Shown one piece after another: positions 21,360-32,690 of a stretch of DNA of 64,000 nucleotides (position 1 is the stretch's first letter; the number at the start of each line of letters is the position of its first letter). The position numbers and the translations under genes were made by a program. The DNA is taken from the NCBI RefSeq assembly GCF_028502605.1, contig NC_079235.1, positions 2,728,001-2,792,000 of the forward strand, given 5' to 3'. This stretch comes from Trichoderma breve. Taxonomy: Eukaryota; Ascomycota; Sordariomycetes; Hypocreales; Hypocreaceae. Below the pieces are notes generated by a model, which was given only the letters and a program-made list of their open reading frames with translations, made no database searches and was not told where the DNA came from.

Positions 21360-21875
21360 AGGAGTTTCAGGCAGATGAATGTCGGCGACGACTGGTGAGA
21401 TGGATACGACGGAAGAGTTTTTAATAAAGCATAAAAATAAACAGGCAACGGAAATGTGGGATTTTATAAATGATTTAGGGTTTATTCATGATAGGCGTCG
21501 GGTCAAAGGATCTGACTGTCTGACACTGGTTTAATGCGTTTGGACTATGTATATTTTTGTTACGTTTACTACATGTCGTTTACATGAGTATGAATGTTGC
21601 GTGCGTTTAGTTGCAGCTGTTAATGGCATAGATGCGCGAATAACAAGATGAAATAATGATGTATTCTCATTGAAGTTGTTCTTACGTGAATATTGAACTC
21701 GTTGGTCATGTTAGTAGGACGTCGTATGTCATATTTGACTGGCAAGAGAAGGATAATGCTGCATTTGCCTCCGATAGCTAAGTGTCATCAATGTCAGGTC
21801 TGGGATGTATTGAAAAGATGGCATATTCTATTGTCTAAATAATGTTTCTCTTGAAATATATACACATACGGTTAA
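21360..21875. other. Intergenic region between convergent RNR and RTA1-like genes
   Basis: AT-rich, as expected for two facing 3' flanks. No gene was seen. Confidence 0.6.
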
Positions 21876-22866
21876 TCACACTTTACTGTCTAAACTGATG
21901 CCGCTCGTTGATCTTACCCTCAGATGGCTTCGCTTGTCGAACCAAAACTCTGGATGAGTCACTGTCAGGAGAACCGACATGATGATCATGGGAATGGAAT
22001 CCAAGGCAATAAAGATGCCTTCTTTATCTGATAGAGGGCCGTTGAAGCCTCCATTTAGCTCGGCTACGCGCCAGCAAGAGCGGATGAAAAGACAGATGGC
22101 AGCTGTTGCTACGCCTGTTATCGAAACAAAGAGAGTTAGACTAAAGTGTCCATAGATGCGTAAAAAAAAAAAAACAGGGGCTGCTTACAATATATGTAGC
22201 TGATCTTGTTATCTTGAGCAAGATGATAGTGTATCTTTCTGCACACTAACGCAAGGAGAATGCAGAATATGGTTGTAAAGAGAACTTGAGTGGCGAGCCC
22301 TGCAATCATAAGATCGACTCCAATCGGATTCTCGGCGTAGATTGCGGCGAGCGAGCCTCCGCATCCAATGAAGCAAAGACAAATAAAATCCCCAAGAATA
22401 AACATTGTAGCGAAGAGCTTGGGCCTGAGATGTGAGAACCGAGCTGCTTCGTAGTGTCTTTGCAGGGCGCTGATGCCGAGGTATAGCGACGAGGAGAGGA
22501 ATGTAGGACCTAGAGTGAGGCCGATGATGTACCTATTGTAGCAAAAACCCAGGTCTTATTAGTTAAGAAAAGATAGAAAGGGGGAGAGTTTGGGGGATGC
22601 TACATGATGTATCCGTTCTTGTCTGCTCGGTTGTGGGAAAGTTGGACTTTGGCGATGTAGCCTACGAGCTCGAGGATGAGGCCGCCAAGCATGCCGATTG
22701 CGTAACCATAGTAGCGCCAGAATCGAACGGTTAGGACGAGTTGTAAGATGAGAAGGATTGTATATACGGTGGTGAATATAGCGTTTGGTGCAAGCATCGG
22801 CGTGAATGTCAGAGCACCGATGCCGTTCGGAGGGATGTGGCTGGTGCCATTTGTTGTAGAATTCAT
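21876..22866 (-). CDS. RTA1-like seven-transmembrane protein
   Basis: Exons on minus: 22866-22604, 22532-22189 and 22114-21876; 281 aa. All introns are GT-AG and in phase (donors GTAGCA and GTAAGC; acceptors ACAATAG and AACAG). Hydrophobic helices alternate with short loops: a first span around TVYTILLILQLVLTVRFW, then YAIGMLGGLILELVGYIAKV, YIIGLTLGPTFLSSSLYLGI, FILGDFICLCFIGCGGSLAA, TQVLFTTIFCILLALVCRK, VATAAICLFIRSCWRVAEL and a last span around SIPMIIMSVLLTVTHPEFW. The order E-x2-GY, APxFxSAxxY-like, D-x(n)-GGG and C-x-FR..ER/RVAE is that of the RTA1 family: fungal plasma-membrane or ER proteins linked to lipid translocation and to resistance to azoles, 7-aminocholesterol or sphingoid bases. 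The substrate cannot be told. It is divergent from a Zn2Cys6 regulator 362 bp away. Confidence 0.87.
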
Positions 22867-23228
22867 GTCTAATAGTGTAAACGACGTAATTCAAGAAGAG
22901 AAATTGGAAAAAGAAAACAACCGAAAACAACAGAAAGTGATATTAATGAAAATAAATAGACAATTTCACAAGAATACTCGTTTTGTTTTATGCTGCTTGA
23001 AGGCACTTATAAGACACCATTAAGGCACACCCTCCCGCAAAACCGCCGCCAAATCTCCGTCATATCGCCGCTCAATTCCCGCTAGTCGCCGTCAAGGTCT
23101 CAACCCCCAGCCTATTTCAACGGCAGCTTGTGTCCTTTTCTTCCAACAAATTCACTGAATCTCCGTCTTTCAGCTGAAGAGCATTCTTACTCCGAACCTC
23201 CATCCCGCGGAGGTTTAATTCCCCCGAA
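22867..23228. promoter_or_regulatory. Shared divergent promoter of RTA1-like and Zn2Cys6 genes
   Basis: Only 362 bp separate the two start codons. CGG/CCG-containing triplets of the kind bound by Zn2Cys6 factors occur (for example CCGCCG near 23043-23048 and CGCCG near 23086-23090). This suggests local regulation but does not demonstrate it. Confidence 0.4.
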
Positions 23229-25235
23229 ATGCGGCTGAAGCGTGGAGTCGAGCGGGCGTCCTGCGACTTCTGCCATCGGCGCAAGATCAAGTGCGATCGG
23301 CCTTTACGAGAATCACAAGGCCATGATTCTTGCTCACCGTGTTCTTTGAGAGGGATTCAGTGCCTTCTTGACGATTCAGATGATGTTCGGCTTCGTAGAC
23401 GACGAAGAGCTGTTGTTCGCGATGAGGAGCGCGTGGAGCAGAGCCCATCGCTGTTGGTTACAGCTCCTGCTGATGCAGTTGTTCAAAACTTCAATCATCC
23501 AATCACCAATTCTGTAACGTTAGATAAAGAAGTGGCACCAATACCATCACAGGGCCTGGAACAGTCGTTGCCCTCTTATTTCCCGTCAAATTTGGATGAT
23601 GGTATCTCATCGTCATTGGATCAGTCGCCGGACTTTTCATTCATCGACACTCCATTTGAACTCAGCCCAGAAAGCATCTTATTCCTTGACCAAGTTTTCT
23701 TGGGTGGTTTTGAAACACCATTAGAATACCTTCAACCACAAACCTTGACGGATATCGATATCCAATCCTCCCTGACCACGGATGTTGCTACTCAGAACAA
23801 TGCAAGTGAGTCGCTTAGGGACGCTTCAGCATTCAGTATTTCTCAAAAGCCCTGGCTCGATTGCGGTCTTGACGAGGCGACGTTTTATTCAGCATTACAT
23901 GCTTATTTTGATTTCGCCGCCGTTCATCTTCCGGTTCTTATAGAAGACGCCTTCTGGCAAGACTACCGCGCTGGGAGGTGTAGCCTTGCCCTCGTTTATG
24001 CCATTGCCTGTCGAGGAATATCCTTCTCAAATACTTTAGAGAGCTGGAACGAGCAGCAGCTTCTAGCCCTCAAATTCAGAGAAAAGTTCTTAGAAGCCCA
24101 GCAGAATGCAACCAGCAAGTCGGTCATGCGTCTTGACGACCTTGAAGCACTCGCCATCATGGTCAACTGGACATATGACGAAACACAAAGCTCATCTCTT
24201 CACTCGCAATTGGGAAGGCTTTTTCTGACGCACGAGGCTCTCGTCTTGGCCACCCTCCAATGTCAGATGCAAGATTGTGATGAAGTAGGGCAATCAGGCC
24301 CAACAGTACCGCTTGCGCGTTCGAAAGAGCGCCGCAAACTCCTGTTCTGGCACGTGTACGGCCTCGATGCTTTCCATAGCTTGGATCAGAAGACCATGTC
24401 ACGAATTCCAGACGGTAAGAATAGCGAAGTCTCGTCAAAGTTGCCCCGAATTGACTCTGGGAGCTATCTTGATGCTATTCTTAGCTTAGCCATTGTTGCG
24501 AGAGAGATTTTGCAAGCTTTGGTGACGGTCAGCACGAAACGGAATGGCGTTAAATGTACTGACTTGATGAGTATTTACGACAGGCTCAGTCATTGGCAGA
24601 AACACGACTGTCCTTCTCATCTTCGTAAAAAGAGAGATGCTGATGGCAAACTGGTACCATTGGCCATAAACGAGTCTAGCAAGGCTAAGTTTCTTCAGCC
24701 ATTGCACTGTTCCATCCTTTGGCTTCTGGAAATCAACTGTTACATGCAGATTGAAGATTGCGTTTCGCAGTATGGCGTGCAAACTGGAGCTCCTTTGGAG
24801 GGGGATATGATGGCTCTCCGAGTGGAATTCGAGGCCCTTCGTGCGGTACATGACGGAGTGGAGATATCTCGATGGATGAGGCAATATTCAGCTTCAGCGA
24901 CGCGTGGTGGCATCACCCAGAGTCATTCTCTAATCGATCTTGCACCATCAATTGCACGCGATATTTGTGCCGGTTTATGCTACTGGACATGTGAGCGTGG
25001 CAAGAAAGTGTTCCGTCATGGTTCCTCAGGTCTCACCAATATTCGCCCCAGAAATCGGCAACAAGAAGCAAAAGGCGAAAAAGATCAAAGGAAGCAAGAT
25101 ATCAACGACTACAGAGAAGGTGCCAAGGAATTCCGCAGTGCTGTGGCAACGGCAACATCACACAGAGATACAGAATATGTTCTGGAGCGGCTGGATAAGC
25201 AGATTGCCTCGTTTGAGGAAGTCGTGGCACAGTAG
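23229..25235 (+). CDS. Zn2Cys6 fungal-specific transcription factor
   Basis: Single exon, 668 aa. The binuclear zinc cluster is at the extreme N-terminus: C12, C15, C22, C35, C38 and C45, with the basic RRKIKCDRP between C15 and residue 25. The first loop is longer than in Gal4. An RLRRRRR stretch just after it (about residues 53-60) is a likely linker and nuclear signal. The middle region holds the fungal transcription-factor regulatory domain, with helices such as ATFYSALHAYFDFAAVHLPV (about 220-240), CSLALVYAIACRG and RKLLFWHVYGLDAFHSL (about 361-380). The C-terminus is helical and charged. It is nuclear and binds CGG-type sites; targets are unknown. The divergent RTA1-like transporter is the obvious local candidate. 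Confidence 0.9.
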   Translation: MRLKRGVERASCDFCHRRKIKCDRPLRESQGHDSCSPCSLRGIQCLLDDSDDVRLRRRRRAVVRDEERVEQSPSLLVTAPADAVVQNFNHPITNSVTLDKEVAPIPSQGLEQSLPSYFPSNLDDGISSSLDQSPDFSFIDTPFELSPESILFLDQVFLGGFETPLEYLQPQTLTDIDIQSSLTTDVATQNNASESLRDASAFSISQKPWLDCGLDEATFYSALHAYFDFAAVHLPVLIEDAFWQDYRAGRCSLALVYAIACRGISFSNTLESWNEQQLLALKFREKFLEAQQNATSKSVMRLDDLEALAIMVNWTYDETQSSSLHSQLGRLFLTHEALVLATLQCQMQDCDEVGQSGPTVPLARSKERRKLLFWHVYGLDAFHSLDQKTMSRIPDGKNSEVSSKLPRIDSGSYLDAILSLAIVAREILQALVTVSTKRNGVKCTDLMSIYDRLSHWQKHDCPSHLRKKRDADGKLVPLAINESSKAKFLQPLHCSILWLLEINCYMQIEDCVSQYGVQTGAPLEGDMMALRVEFEALRAVHDGVEISRWMRQYSASATRGGITQSHSLIDLAPSIARDICAGLCYWTCERGKKVFRHGSSGLTNIRPRNRQQEAKGEKDQRKQDINDYREGAKEFRSAVATATSHRDTEYVLERLDKQIASFEEVVAQ

Positions 25236-27702
25236 TTCTCGGATCGGACAGGGGAGTGTTGACGAGATGCTTGAAATCCAGCCTTGGCATATAGCAACAG
25301 CAAGAATATCGCCGTTTCACAGCAGACAACCTTGGAGAATTTTGGCCCACAAGATTTAATCCTTGGTGTTCAATGAAAGACCAGCATTGATACATGTGCA
25401 TCAGACATGACGTAGACGTAGCTGTCTAATTGAGTCAATGACAACAGAGGCCAGCGACCGGCCGACATGATGAGATCAGTCGCATAATGGGCCACGACTC
25501 ATGAGGCCAAACAAAAACAAGAACAAGAGGCCCGAGCACGAGGCTTGTGCACCTTGCCGTCTGGTCTGAAATTTCCTCCAGTCCCTTTCCATGGCAGCAG
25601 GTAGTTACTTGGCAAAACGCGTGGCTTCGAGCCACACAACCAGAGTCTCAAACATAACATGGACATTGGCGAATCATTGGGACGTCAGCTGGGGTTACTC
25701 CAGTCGGCCGATCTTGATTGCCCAGTTCGATGATGTTGAAGCGGGGGCTGGTTAGCTGGTTAGCCTGCTGCTGTTGTTAGTGGAGGCCGTGGAGGCCGTC
25801 GGCAGGTTTGCATTGGACAAGATGAAGTTCAACTGAGACATAGACGTGGAGTGCGGGAGTAATTCCAATTGCAATTTGTACGTGTGGACCCTGTTGGGGG
25901 AGCCTGATAGTTGGCTCGAAAGCCAAGAAATGCATCATATCCCCGAAATGCATTGGATGTTAATGATAACTCTGTCCTGAGAAAGGAAACGTGAGATCAA
26001 CAGACGAAAAGACGTAGCTTGGCGGGATGTGGCGAGAAAGATGGAGGGCATCCATCAGATCCTTCGATCTATCCAGCCACCTTCAACGACGCCACTTTGG
26101 TTGTCCCCTGGATATCGGCTTCCGCGCCTTGTTAGCGCAGTTCGGGAGGCGGCGAGGGAGCTCAAGTGCAGCGCTAGAGTACAAAGAGATTAGGTTAGTG
26201 CCTAACAGTGGTGACAATTCGGTCCAGGTCTTGTTTGATGCTGAGCTGCCGGTGAAGCTCCCATGAAGAGCTGAAAGTGGCCCCATCTCTGGGTATCAAT
26301 GGTTATGTACGGATACCTCTCTAGTTAATCTACTCAGCTCTGCCGGGGTCTGTAGATGCTGCGAGTGGGTTCTCTGTCAAAGCAATTCAGCAGCTGCTAA
26401 AGGACTCCATCAGGATGCTCAAGTCACTCTACGCAGCTCTTTGACGTAAACCACGAGGCCGTGCTGTTTTTACTTTGTAGCCAGCAATGCAAGGGACTAG
26501 AGCACTAGGCGACGCAACGCGGATACCAACAGCTCCAGTTCCGACTCAACAAAGTGCGCTGGCTGTTCATCCAATCTGCCGCCACCGCTCCCAAACCAAA
26601 TCCAACCAAGTGTTGTCTTACTTTACAACTTCCCTAGAGTCAAGTGGTCGTATCACCCGAAATGTAGCCTCTATACGGTACATGGCGTTATACTCGTAGC
26701 GCCCAGTTGCAGTTGGTACCACGATCGTGCATCTGTAATTTCAGAAGGAGGGCGTCACACAGACCTCGTCACTCCACCCACCCCCTGCCATCCAGATCGC
26801 AGCTTCTCTTTTGTTGTTAATGACGTTGATCAACCAGATCTGCCAGCTGGCGTGGTGGCCAGAGCGTCAGTTGCTGGCAAGCACTACATGCAAGGTACAA
26901 TGCAGAGAGGTGGCAGGGTAGTGTAGGGCAAGGTACCCCCCCAGAGGGACTGCCGTTGCTACTTCCTCACTTCATAAACGCTCTAGGCCCTCCTCCTCTT
27001 GCCCAGTGCCTGCCAGGTGACCGCAACTCTTTCTTCTCTCTCTTTCTCCAAGATTCTCCCTCTTCACCTCTTGTCCTCTTAGAGCTCCCAAAACTTCTCC
27101 TCGTTCATCACCACCGTTCTCAAGCACAAAATAAGCGTCAAGCTCTCCTGGTCGCCTCGCCATCGCCAATCGTTGTTTGCGTCGTCTCTCGTTGCATTTC
27201 TGTATCTCCCAGGTTAGTCCACCTCGCCTACTTCTTCCCTCGCTCCAAACATTGTCTGCGTATTCTTCCTCTTCCCGTCTTCCTCGCAAATCTCTCCAAG
27301 CTCCCGAGCATCTACAACAACAGATGGCTCGACTGCTTGTTCTGAGGGAACACCATAATCTCTTCACAGTCCACCTTCTATCCGCTCATCTCCTCGACCG
27401 CGTCGTACAGCCCCCTTGTACGGCCTAGTACAAACATTGGTCTTGGTATCATGATCACTAGAAGCTCGTACCTTCCCCTCTGCAGTCACTACCCCCTCTC
27501 TGGTTAAAAAACTACTCTTGGTCCTTCATAGTCTGCCACCTTTCAACTCCTCGATATCATTTCGCTTTTCATCTTCACATCCTTGAGTCCTCATCTGCTC
27601 TGTTCACTCGACGAATTCCATCAATTCAGACCTTCTTTGTGCTGACAGTGATATCTTATCAATAGAACTCAAGTCGACTTTTTTGACAACGTCACCGCCA
27701 AG
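25236..27702. other. Intergenic region upstream of the CFEM gene (2.5 kb)
   Basis: No coding region is supported. The first 1.7 kb is mixed sequence with small accidental frames. From about 26960 the plus strand becomes pyrimidine-rich up to the CFEM start codon (see separate entry). Confidence 0.55.
26990..27660 (+). promoter_or_regulatory. Long pyrimidine-rich promoter/leader of the CFEM gene
   Basis: Dense CT tracts extend over about 650 nt before ATG 27703. A CCCAG followed by GTTAGT near 27210-27216, and later CAG sites, leave room for a leader intron. The composition resembles leaders of highly expressed fungal cell-wall genes. Inference only. Confidence 0.4.
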
Positions 27703-28888
27703 ATGAAGTCCGTCGTTATCGCCATTTGCACCCTGGTTGCGGTCACTGCCGCTCAAGGCTCTGCCAACCTTGCAGCCTGCGGCGTAAGTTTTGGTTGCTA
27801 TGATTTATGCCTACCCAGGCTGTTTCTGACAGTTCACTGTAGCAAACCTGCGCCACCAACATGTTGAGCGCCGACAAGGCTGAGGAGCTCGGTTGCAAAC
27901 AGAATGACTTGAGATGTCTCTGTGCCAACAAGAACTTCCTTTACGGCCTCCGAGACTGCTCTGCGGCTATTTGCCCGGCTGAGGATGCCAGAAAGGTTGT
28001 TGAATATGGTATCACTATCTGTGCTGGTGAGTCTTCTCTTCTCAATTACGCTTAGAAGCTTTCTCTCACATATTTGCAGGAGCTGGTGTTTCGATCCAAA
28101 CATCTGGAGGTAGCAGCGGTGGTGCTAGCCACACTGGAAGTGCTTCTGCAAGTGCCACTGGCAGTGCTACTGACGGCGAGTCGACGGCTGCCACTGCTTC
28201 TGCTTCTAACTCTGCCACTGTGAGTTCTCTTACTGTTGTTACTCCTATAATACTTCTTTGCTTACTCGTATCATTAGGGAACTGCGGGAAGCAGCACAGG
28301 TGGTGACCAAGCGTCCGGCAAAGTGTCCACCATCTTCACCACTTTCACCTCGGACGGCGAAACCGTTACTGCTGGCATTCCCACTACAATCTCCAGCAAT
28401 CTTAGCAATGGAGGAAGTATCAGCGTTTCTACTTTCATCGCGACTGTTACCGGATCCGATGGCAGCGCTCACCTGACGACTGGTCAGACCACTTTGACTG
28501 TCGGGTCTGGTTCGGTCACTGTTACTGCTTCCGAAGCTACTGCCACTGGTAGTGCCATCCTTACGACTGTGACTTCTGGTAGTTCTACCATCGTCAAGAC
28601 TCTGACCACGGTTCACCGAAGCACCGAGTCCGACACCGCTTCTGTCACTGAATCTACTACACAGGCTGAATCCAGCTCCGATTCCAGCAGCGAACCCACC
28701 GAGACTGAGACGAGCAGCAGTTCAAGTGCTTCCAGCACATCCACCAGCACAGCTGCCGGTGTAAGTTTTCACTTTTGAATTGCCATATAGTTGTTCTCTT
28801 TTGACTGATTCGATTGCAGGCTCCTCAGAAGACTGCTGGCCCTGTCGGCATCATTGCCGCCGCTGGCCTCGCCATCCTCATGCTCTAA
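27703..28888 (+). CDS. CFEM-domain, GPI-anchored cell-surface protein
   Basis: Exons 27703-27783, 27843-28026, 28080-28219, 28278-28760 and 28820-28888; 318 aa; all junctions in phase. A signal peptide (MKSVVIAICTLVAVTAAQ) is followed by one CFEM domain (about residues 20-90). It has all eight cysteines in order: ACGQTC, LGC, LRCLC, RDC, AIC and TIC. The Asp of NDLRCLC lies where haem-binding CFEM proteins place their axial Asp. After the domain comes a long Ser/Thr/Gly-rich, probably O-glycosylated stalk with repeats such as TVGSGSVTVTASEATAT. The C-terminus is a small-residue site plus a hydrophobic tail (GIIAAAGLAILML), typical of GPI attachment. Family roles are haem/iron capture, wall stability and, in pathogens, effector activity. 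Which applies here is unknown. Introns cut the stalk-coding sequence at short intervals. Confidence 0.92.
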
Positions 28889-29749
28889 AATCTCTCCCGA
28901 TGAGCTTTTTTTGATGTTTCGCGTTGCACATGTTTGATATATAATACCCTGTTATTGTCTCATAATCCTCGACTTACTAAACATCTTTCGCGCTCGGCGT
29001 GGAAATTTGGCACCGAGTCTATCTTTCATGACAAAGGAAATAGGAACAAGGTGAATGAACATGAACTGGGAAAGTTTTACGAGGGTTAATGAGTTAAATG
29101 GTTTATCGTTTCTTTTTGATTGGGCCATGAGAAATGCACAAAGGATTTGGTGATTAATTTTTGGCCATGTGCCAGCAGGAGGTAAAGTGCAACAACGAGG
29201 ATCAGACGCATGGCGGATTTACTTCAGTTCGCATCTTCCTGTCTTACGAGAGATTTCCAAGATTGCCGTGTACTTGGCATGATGACTACCTATCTCTCGT
29301 ATAGGCTGGGGGCACGGGGCTGACTCTCTTGCCGCAGTTTGACAGGAGAATAATAAATAATTTTGGTGCAACATCCAATCTTCTTCATATGCCACGCCGT
29401 CTTCAAATGATGCTCATAAAACTGATTCTTCTATTGAAAACTCAGGAGAATGCCTCATGTGAGAGTCTAGGCAGCTCCGAGGCAAAAATACAAGGGGATT
29501 CGATCAACTACGAGATGATGAGTTGTTCATACAACGTGTACAATGATTATACACTGAGTGTTTAAAGAATACACATATATTCTAATGCTATCAAAAATCT
29601 ATACTGTGATGTACCCATCAGGTATTTTTTGGCCGCGGAAAGATGCAGCCCCAGATTCCACCCAAAACGCCAGAGTACGTGAAAGAAAAGATATCATGAT
29701 GCAAGACTCGTAGCCATCAAAAGCGGCCATTTAGCTCTAGGTGCCTGTT
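28889..29749. other. Intergenic region between convergent CFEM and pirin genes
   Basis: These are the 3' flanks of both genes; AT-rich around 28930-29110 and 29320-29620. No additional gene is supported. Confidence 0.55.
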
Positions 29750-31022
29750 TCAATACACGCGGTCACCAATCTTGCTCCTCCAGTTCTTGGCGCGCTCGAA
29801 ACCATTTTCGTGGCTCTGGAAGTCAGAAAAGGTCTTCATGACCTCTTCCTCGGAGTTGAGAACAAAGGGGCCATATTGCACGACCGGTTGGTCGAGAGGA
29901 GTACCAGCGATGACGACTAGGGGAGAAAGTTGTTAGTAAAATGATATAAGAAGCGGCTTGCAGAATGCGGTGAAACTTACAGACTCGGGCCTCCTTTGTG
30001 GCGCTTGCTTCAGTTGACAGGTGAATAACATCGCCTTCCTGCTCGAAGAAGACGTTATCGTACTGCTCGGCCTTTTTTGCCTGTGCTCCCTCGCCCACGA
30101 CTACATTGCCGTCGAGAATGTAGGCGAAGGCGTTCCACCCCTTGGGGAGGGCCTGGGTGACTTTGGCGCCGGGCCGTAGGAGGAAGTCGAGCAGCCAGAC
30201 GGGGGTGTAGGCGAGCTCCTTGACGGAGTCAACGCCGTGGCTCTGGCCGGAGATGACCTTTATGGTGGCGCGGCCGTCGTCGACGGTGACGGAGGGGATC
30301 TCGGCGGCGCGGAGATCGCGGTAGCGGGGCTCGCAGTACTTGAGCTCCTTGGGGAGGTCGACCCAGAGCTGGAGGCCGACGTTGGGCCTGCCGTCGTCGT
30401 GCTTGCGGGGCATCTCGGCGTGGATGATGCCGCGGCCGGCGGTCATGAACTGGAGGTCGCCGGAGTAGAGGGTGCCGGCGTTACCTGCGAAGTCCTCGTG
30501 GTCGACGACTCCGTCGAGGAGATATGTGATTGTCTCTTGACCACGGTGAGGGCTGATTTAGAATAACCCGGTTAGTCTCTGATTTGCCAAAGATGAGGAA
30601 CGGGAAGAAGAAGCTTACTGGTCAGGGAAACCGGCAGTTGTGGAAAAGTGATCGAGCATGAGGAAGGGGCTGAAATTGCGCTGCGATCGCGTGCCAATTG
30701 ACCGCCTAACTCGCGCTCCGGCGCCCTCAGCCTGTTCGATGGCACGAACGACCTTTGCGATGGCTCGTTGGGCAGACATTTCGGTGACTATGAGGTGTTG
30801 TTCGGGGTAACCCAAGTTTGGAAATTTGCTGTCTTTCTTTGCTGCTTCAAAAGTTGCTGCTGCTGTCTTGTTCAAGGCTGTTTTGCTAATGAAGTCGCTG
30901 TAGTGGCTCGAAAGAGAAGCTATCGCAAGTGTCGCAAAATCGGATATGCTTTCGCGGTACTGGTATAAGACTGTAGATGACAATCCAATGAGAATTGCAA
31001 GGATGATCTGAAAGAGCTTCAT
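29750..31022 (-). CDS. Pirin-family cupin protein with hydrophobic N-terminal extension
   Basis: Exons on minus: 31022-30619, 30552-29981 and 29916-29750; 380 aa if the first ATG is used. The pirin core starts near residue 82 (MSAQRAIAKVVRAIEQ) and includes NFSPFLMLDHF and FPDHPHRGQETITYLLDG with metal-binding H135 and H137. LQFMTAGRGIIHAEMP adds H179 and E181, the four ligands of the N-terminal cupin. The C-terminal cupin follows (GWNAFAYILDGNVVVGEG; VIAGTPLDQPVVQYGPFVLN). Pirins bind iron or nickel, and some have quercetinase activity or act as transcription cofactors. Residues 1-81 are unusual: MKLFQIILAILIGLSSTVLY is a clear signal or membrane anchor, followed by an Ala/Ser-rich helix. 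Initiation at the internal ATG (about 30779) would give a normal cytosolic pirin of about 299 aa. Which start is used cannot be told. Confidence 0.9.
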
Positions 31023-32027
31023 GTGAAAGGGAATTGAAGAATCGGTGGCTTTATATAACTTGAAAGCGCTAGACCGAGGGGGCAGCCGCGATATAAAGAG
31101 AAATTTCTAGGTGCTGTGTTATGCCGCATTATCAAGGGATTATATCATCACCAGTTTGTCCTTCAGAAGCTTCCGGTAGAGCTTCGCCCTCGCCTTTGCG
31201 GCGTTCTAATGCGGAGCGGCGAGTTAACAAAGCTGGGGTCCACAATTAGTCACTTTTACATCAGCACCCTGCGAAGCAATTCCGGGCCCCACATTCGCTC
31301 AAGATGCGTAAATGTTTAGCATCTCTTACTCAGCACCCTTTTCGCTTTCTTTTCTTCGCTCAATATTTCTACAGCTACAGAGTTTGAGAGTAACAGGCGG
31401 CATCACATGATCAGAGATGCAAAGCGGACAGTGTCAGACAGTGTCGAGATTTTTATTAGCATTGAAAGCAAACTCCCATTGGTATTCTACCCTTTTTACG
31501 TCCTTCCATATAATTGCCCATACATCAAAACAAAGAAGAGTTAAGTGTCCCGTGTTGAAAGCCCTCTCGTCGTCAAAGTAGGCCCGTCACCTGCTGTGCT
31601 GCCGATGCAGATTCTCTCACCTCCCCGTCAATACTCATGATTCGCACTTCTCGAGCAACGTGACGAGCGTTGAAACTGCGGGTGGTGGAGCCATAGTCTG
31701 TCGAAACAAGGAATGAAAGAGAAATGGAATCGAAACGAGATGCGTCAGAGCTTGGCCACCAGCTAGTAGTGGCGATCATGATGCCAGACGTAGACGCCTA
31801 GTCGCAGCGGACGAAGCAGCCTACCCTTCTTCCCCCTTTTCTCTAGGTGCTTTTCATCACAATAGCGAACTGGCATCGAAAAAGCAAATGAGATCCAGTG
31901 ACAGAGAAAGTCGACACGATGCCGACCCAAACAAAAGGATAAGAAGAGAAAGACAAAGAAGAGAGAGAGGGCCGGTCAAAAAAGGAAATGATGCGCTGTT
32001 TCGCTTGTAATCCACTCCGGAAATCGT
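31023..32027. other. Intergenic region, pirin promoter and Cap20 3' flank
   Basis: 1.0 kb without a supported gene. A purine-rich (GA) stretch occurs at about 31935-31970 on plus. The pirin promoter should lie in the first few hundred bases. Confidence 0.55.
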
Positions 32028-32690
32028 CTACTGGTTGATCTTCTCCTTGGTAGCCTCAGAGGCGTCGGCCTTCTTAACAGCAACCCAGCTGCTCAGCCAG
32101 GCCAGCGTTTCGTTGCTAATGACAAAGGCGGTAGAAACGGCAGCCTTGCCCTGGGCCACGACGCCCTCCTGCTCGAGCTTCTTAAGCTCGGAAGCATAGA
32201 TCTTGAAAACGTGCTCCTTGCCCTCGATTCCCTTCTGGTAAGGGAACAGAATCAGACCACGGGTCTCGTTGTAGAGATCGCCGGTGGGCTTCTTGACAAT
32301 GGGGAAGCGCTCGTCAATGCGGTCCAGGGTCTTGTCACCAAAGGAGTCGGCCCTTTGGACGTAGGGAGAGACGATGCCATAGGGCTTGGAGAAGTAGGGA
32401 AGAACAGGGGCGGCAAAAGTTTTATAGGCAGATTCGCCCAGCTTGATAGGCCGCTGTGCGTATTCGTTGGTGGTCACAGTGTGAATGCCGTCGCTAACCA
32501 GGGGATAGGAGAACAGGTGCTGCCAATATGATCAATAACCGGACTAAAAGCCATGACGATTCGATGAGATTCGCGTTTGCCATTGTGTAATGACAACGCG
32601 ATTCATTTTTTTTTTTTTATCCATGCATACCTGGAGGAAGGCGGAATTGACATGGCTGGTGACCTCGCCGTTGACCTGAGGAGCAGGCAT
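32028..32690 (-). CDS. Cap20-type perilipin (lipid-droplet coat protein)
   Basis: Exons on minus: 32690-32631 and 32519-32028; 183 aa, the size of Colletotrichum CAP20. Exon 1 encodes MPAPQVNGEVTSHVNSAFLQ and ends at donor GTATGC. Exon 2 begins HLFSYPLVSDGIHTVTTNEY. Family features are the opening HLFSYPLVSDG segment, the amphipathic KLGESAYKTFAAPVLPYFSK region, PYVQRADSFGDKTLDRIDERFP and KPTGDLYNETRGLILFPYQ. The C-terminal half is helical (GKEHVFKIYASELKKLE and later ALAWLSSW-like helices). Fungal Cap20/MPL1 proteins coat lipid droplets and affect turgor and infection structures in plant and insect pathogens; that role is known from the family and is not shown here. The intron contains a T/A homopolymer of about 14 nt (near 32607-32620) that may be length-variable. 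Confidence 0.9.
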
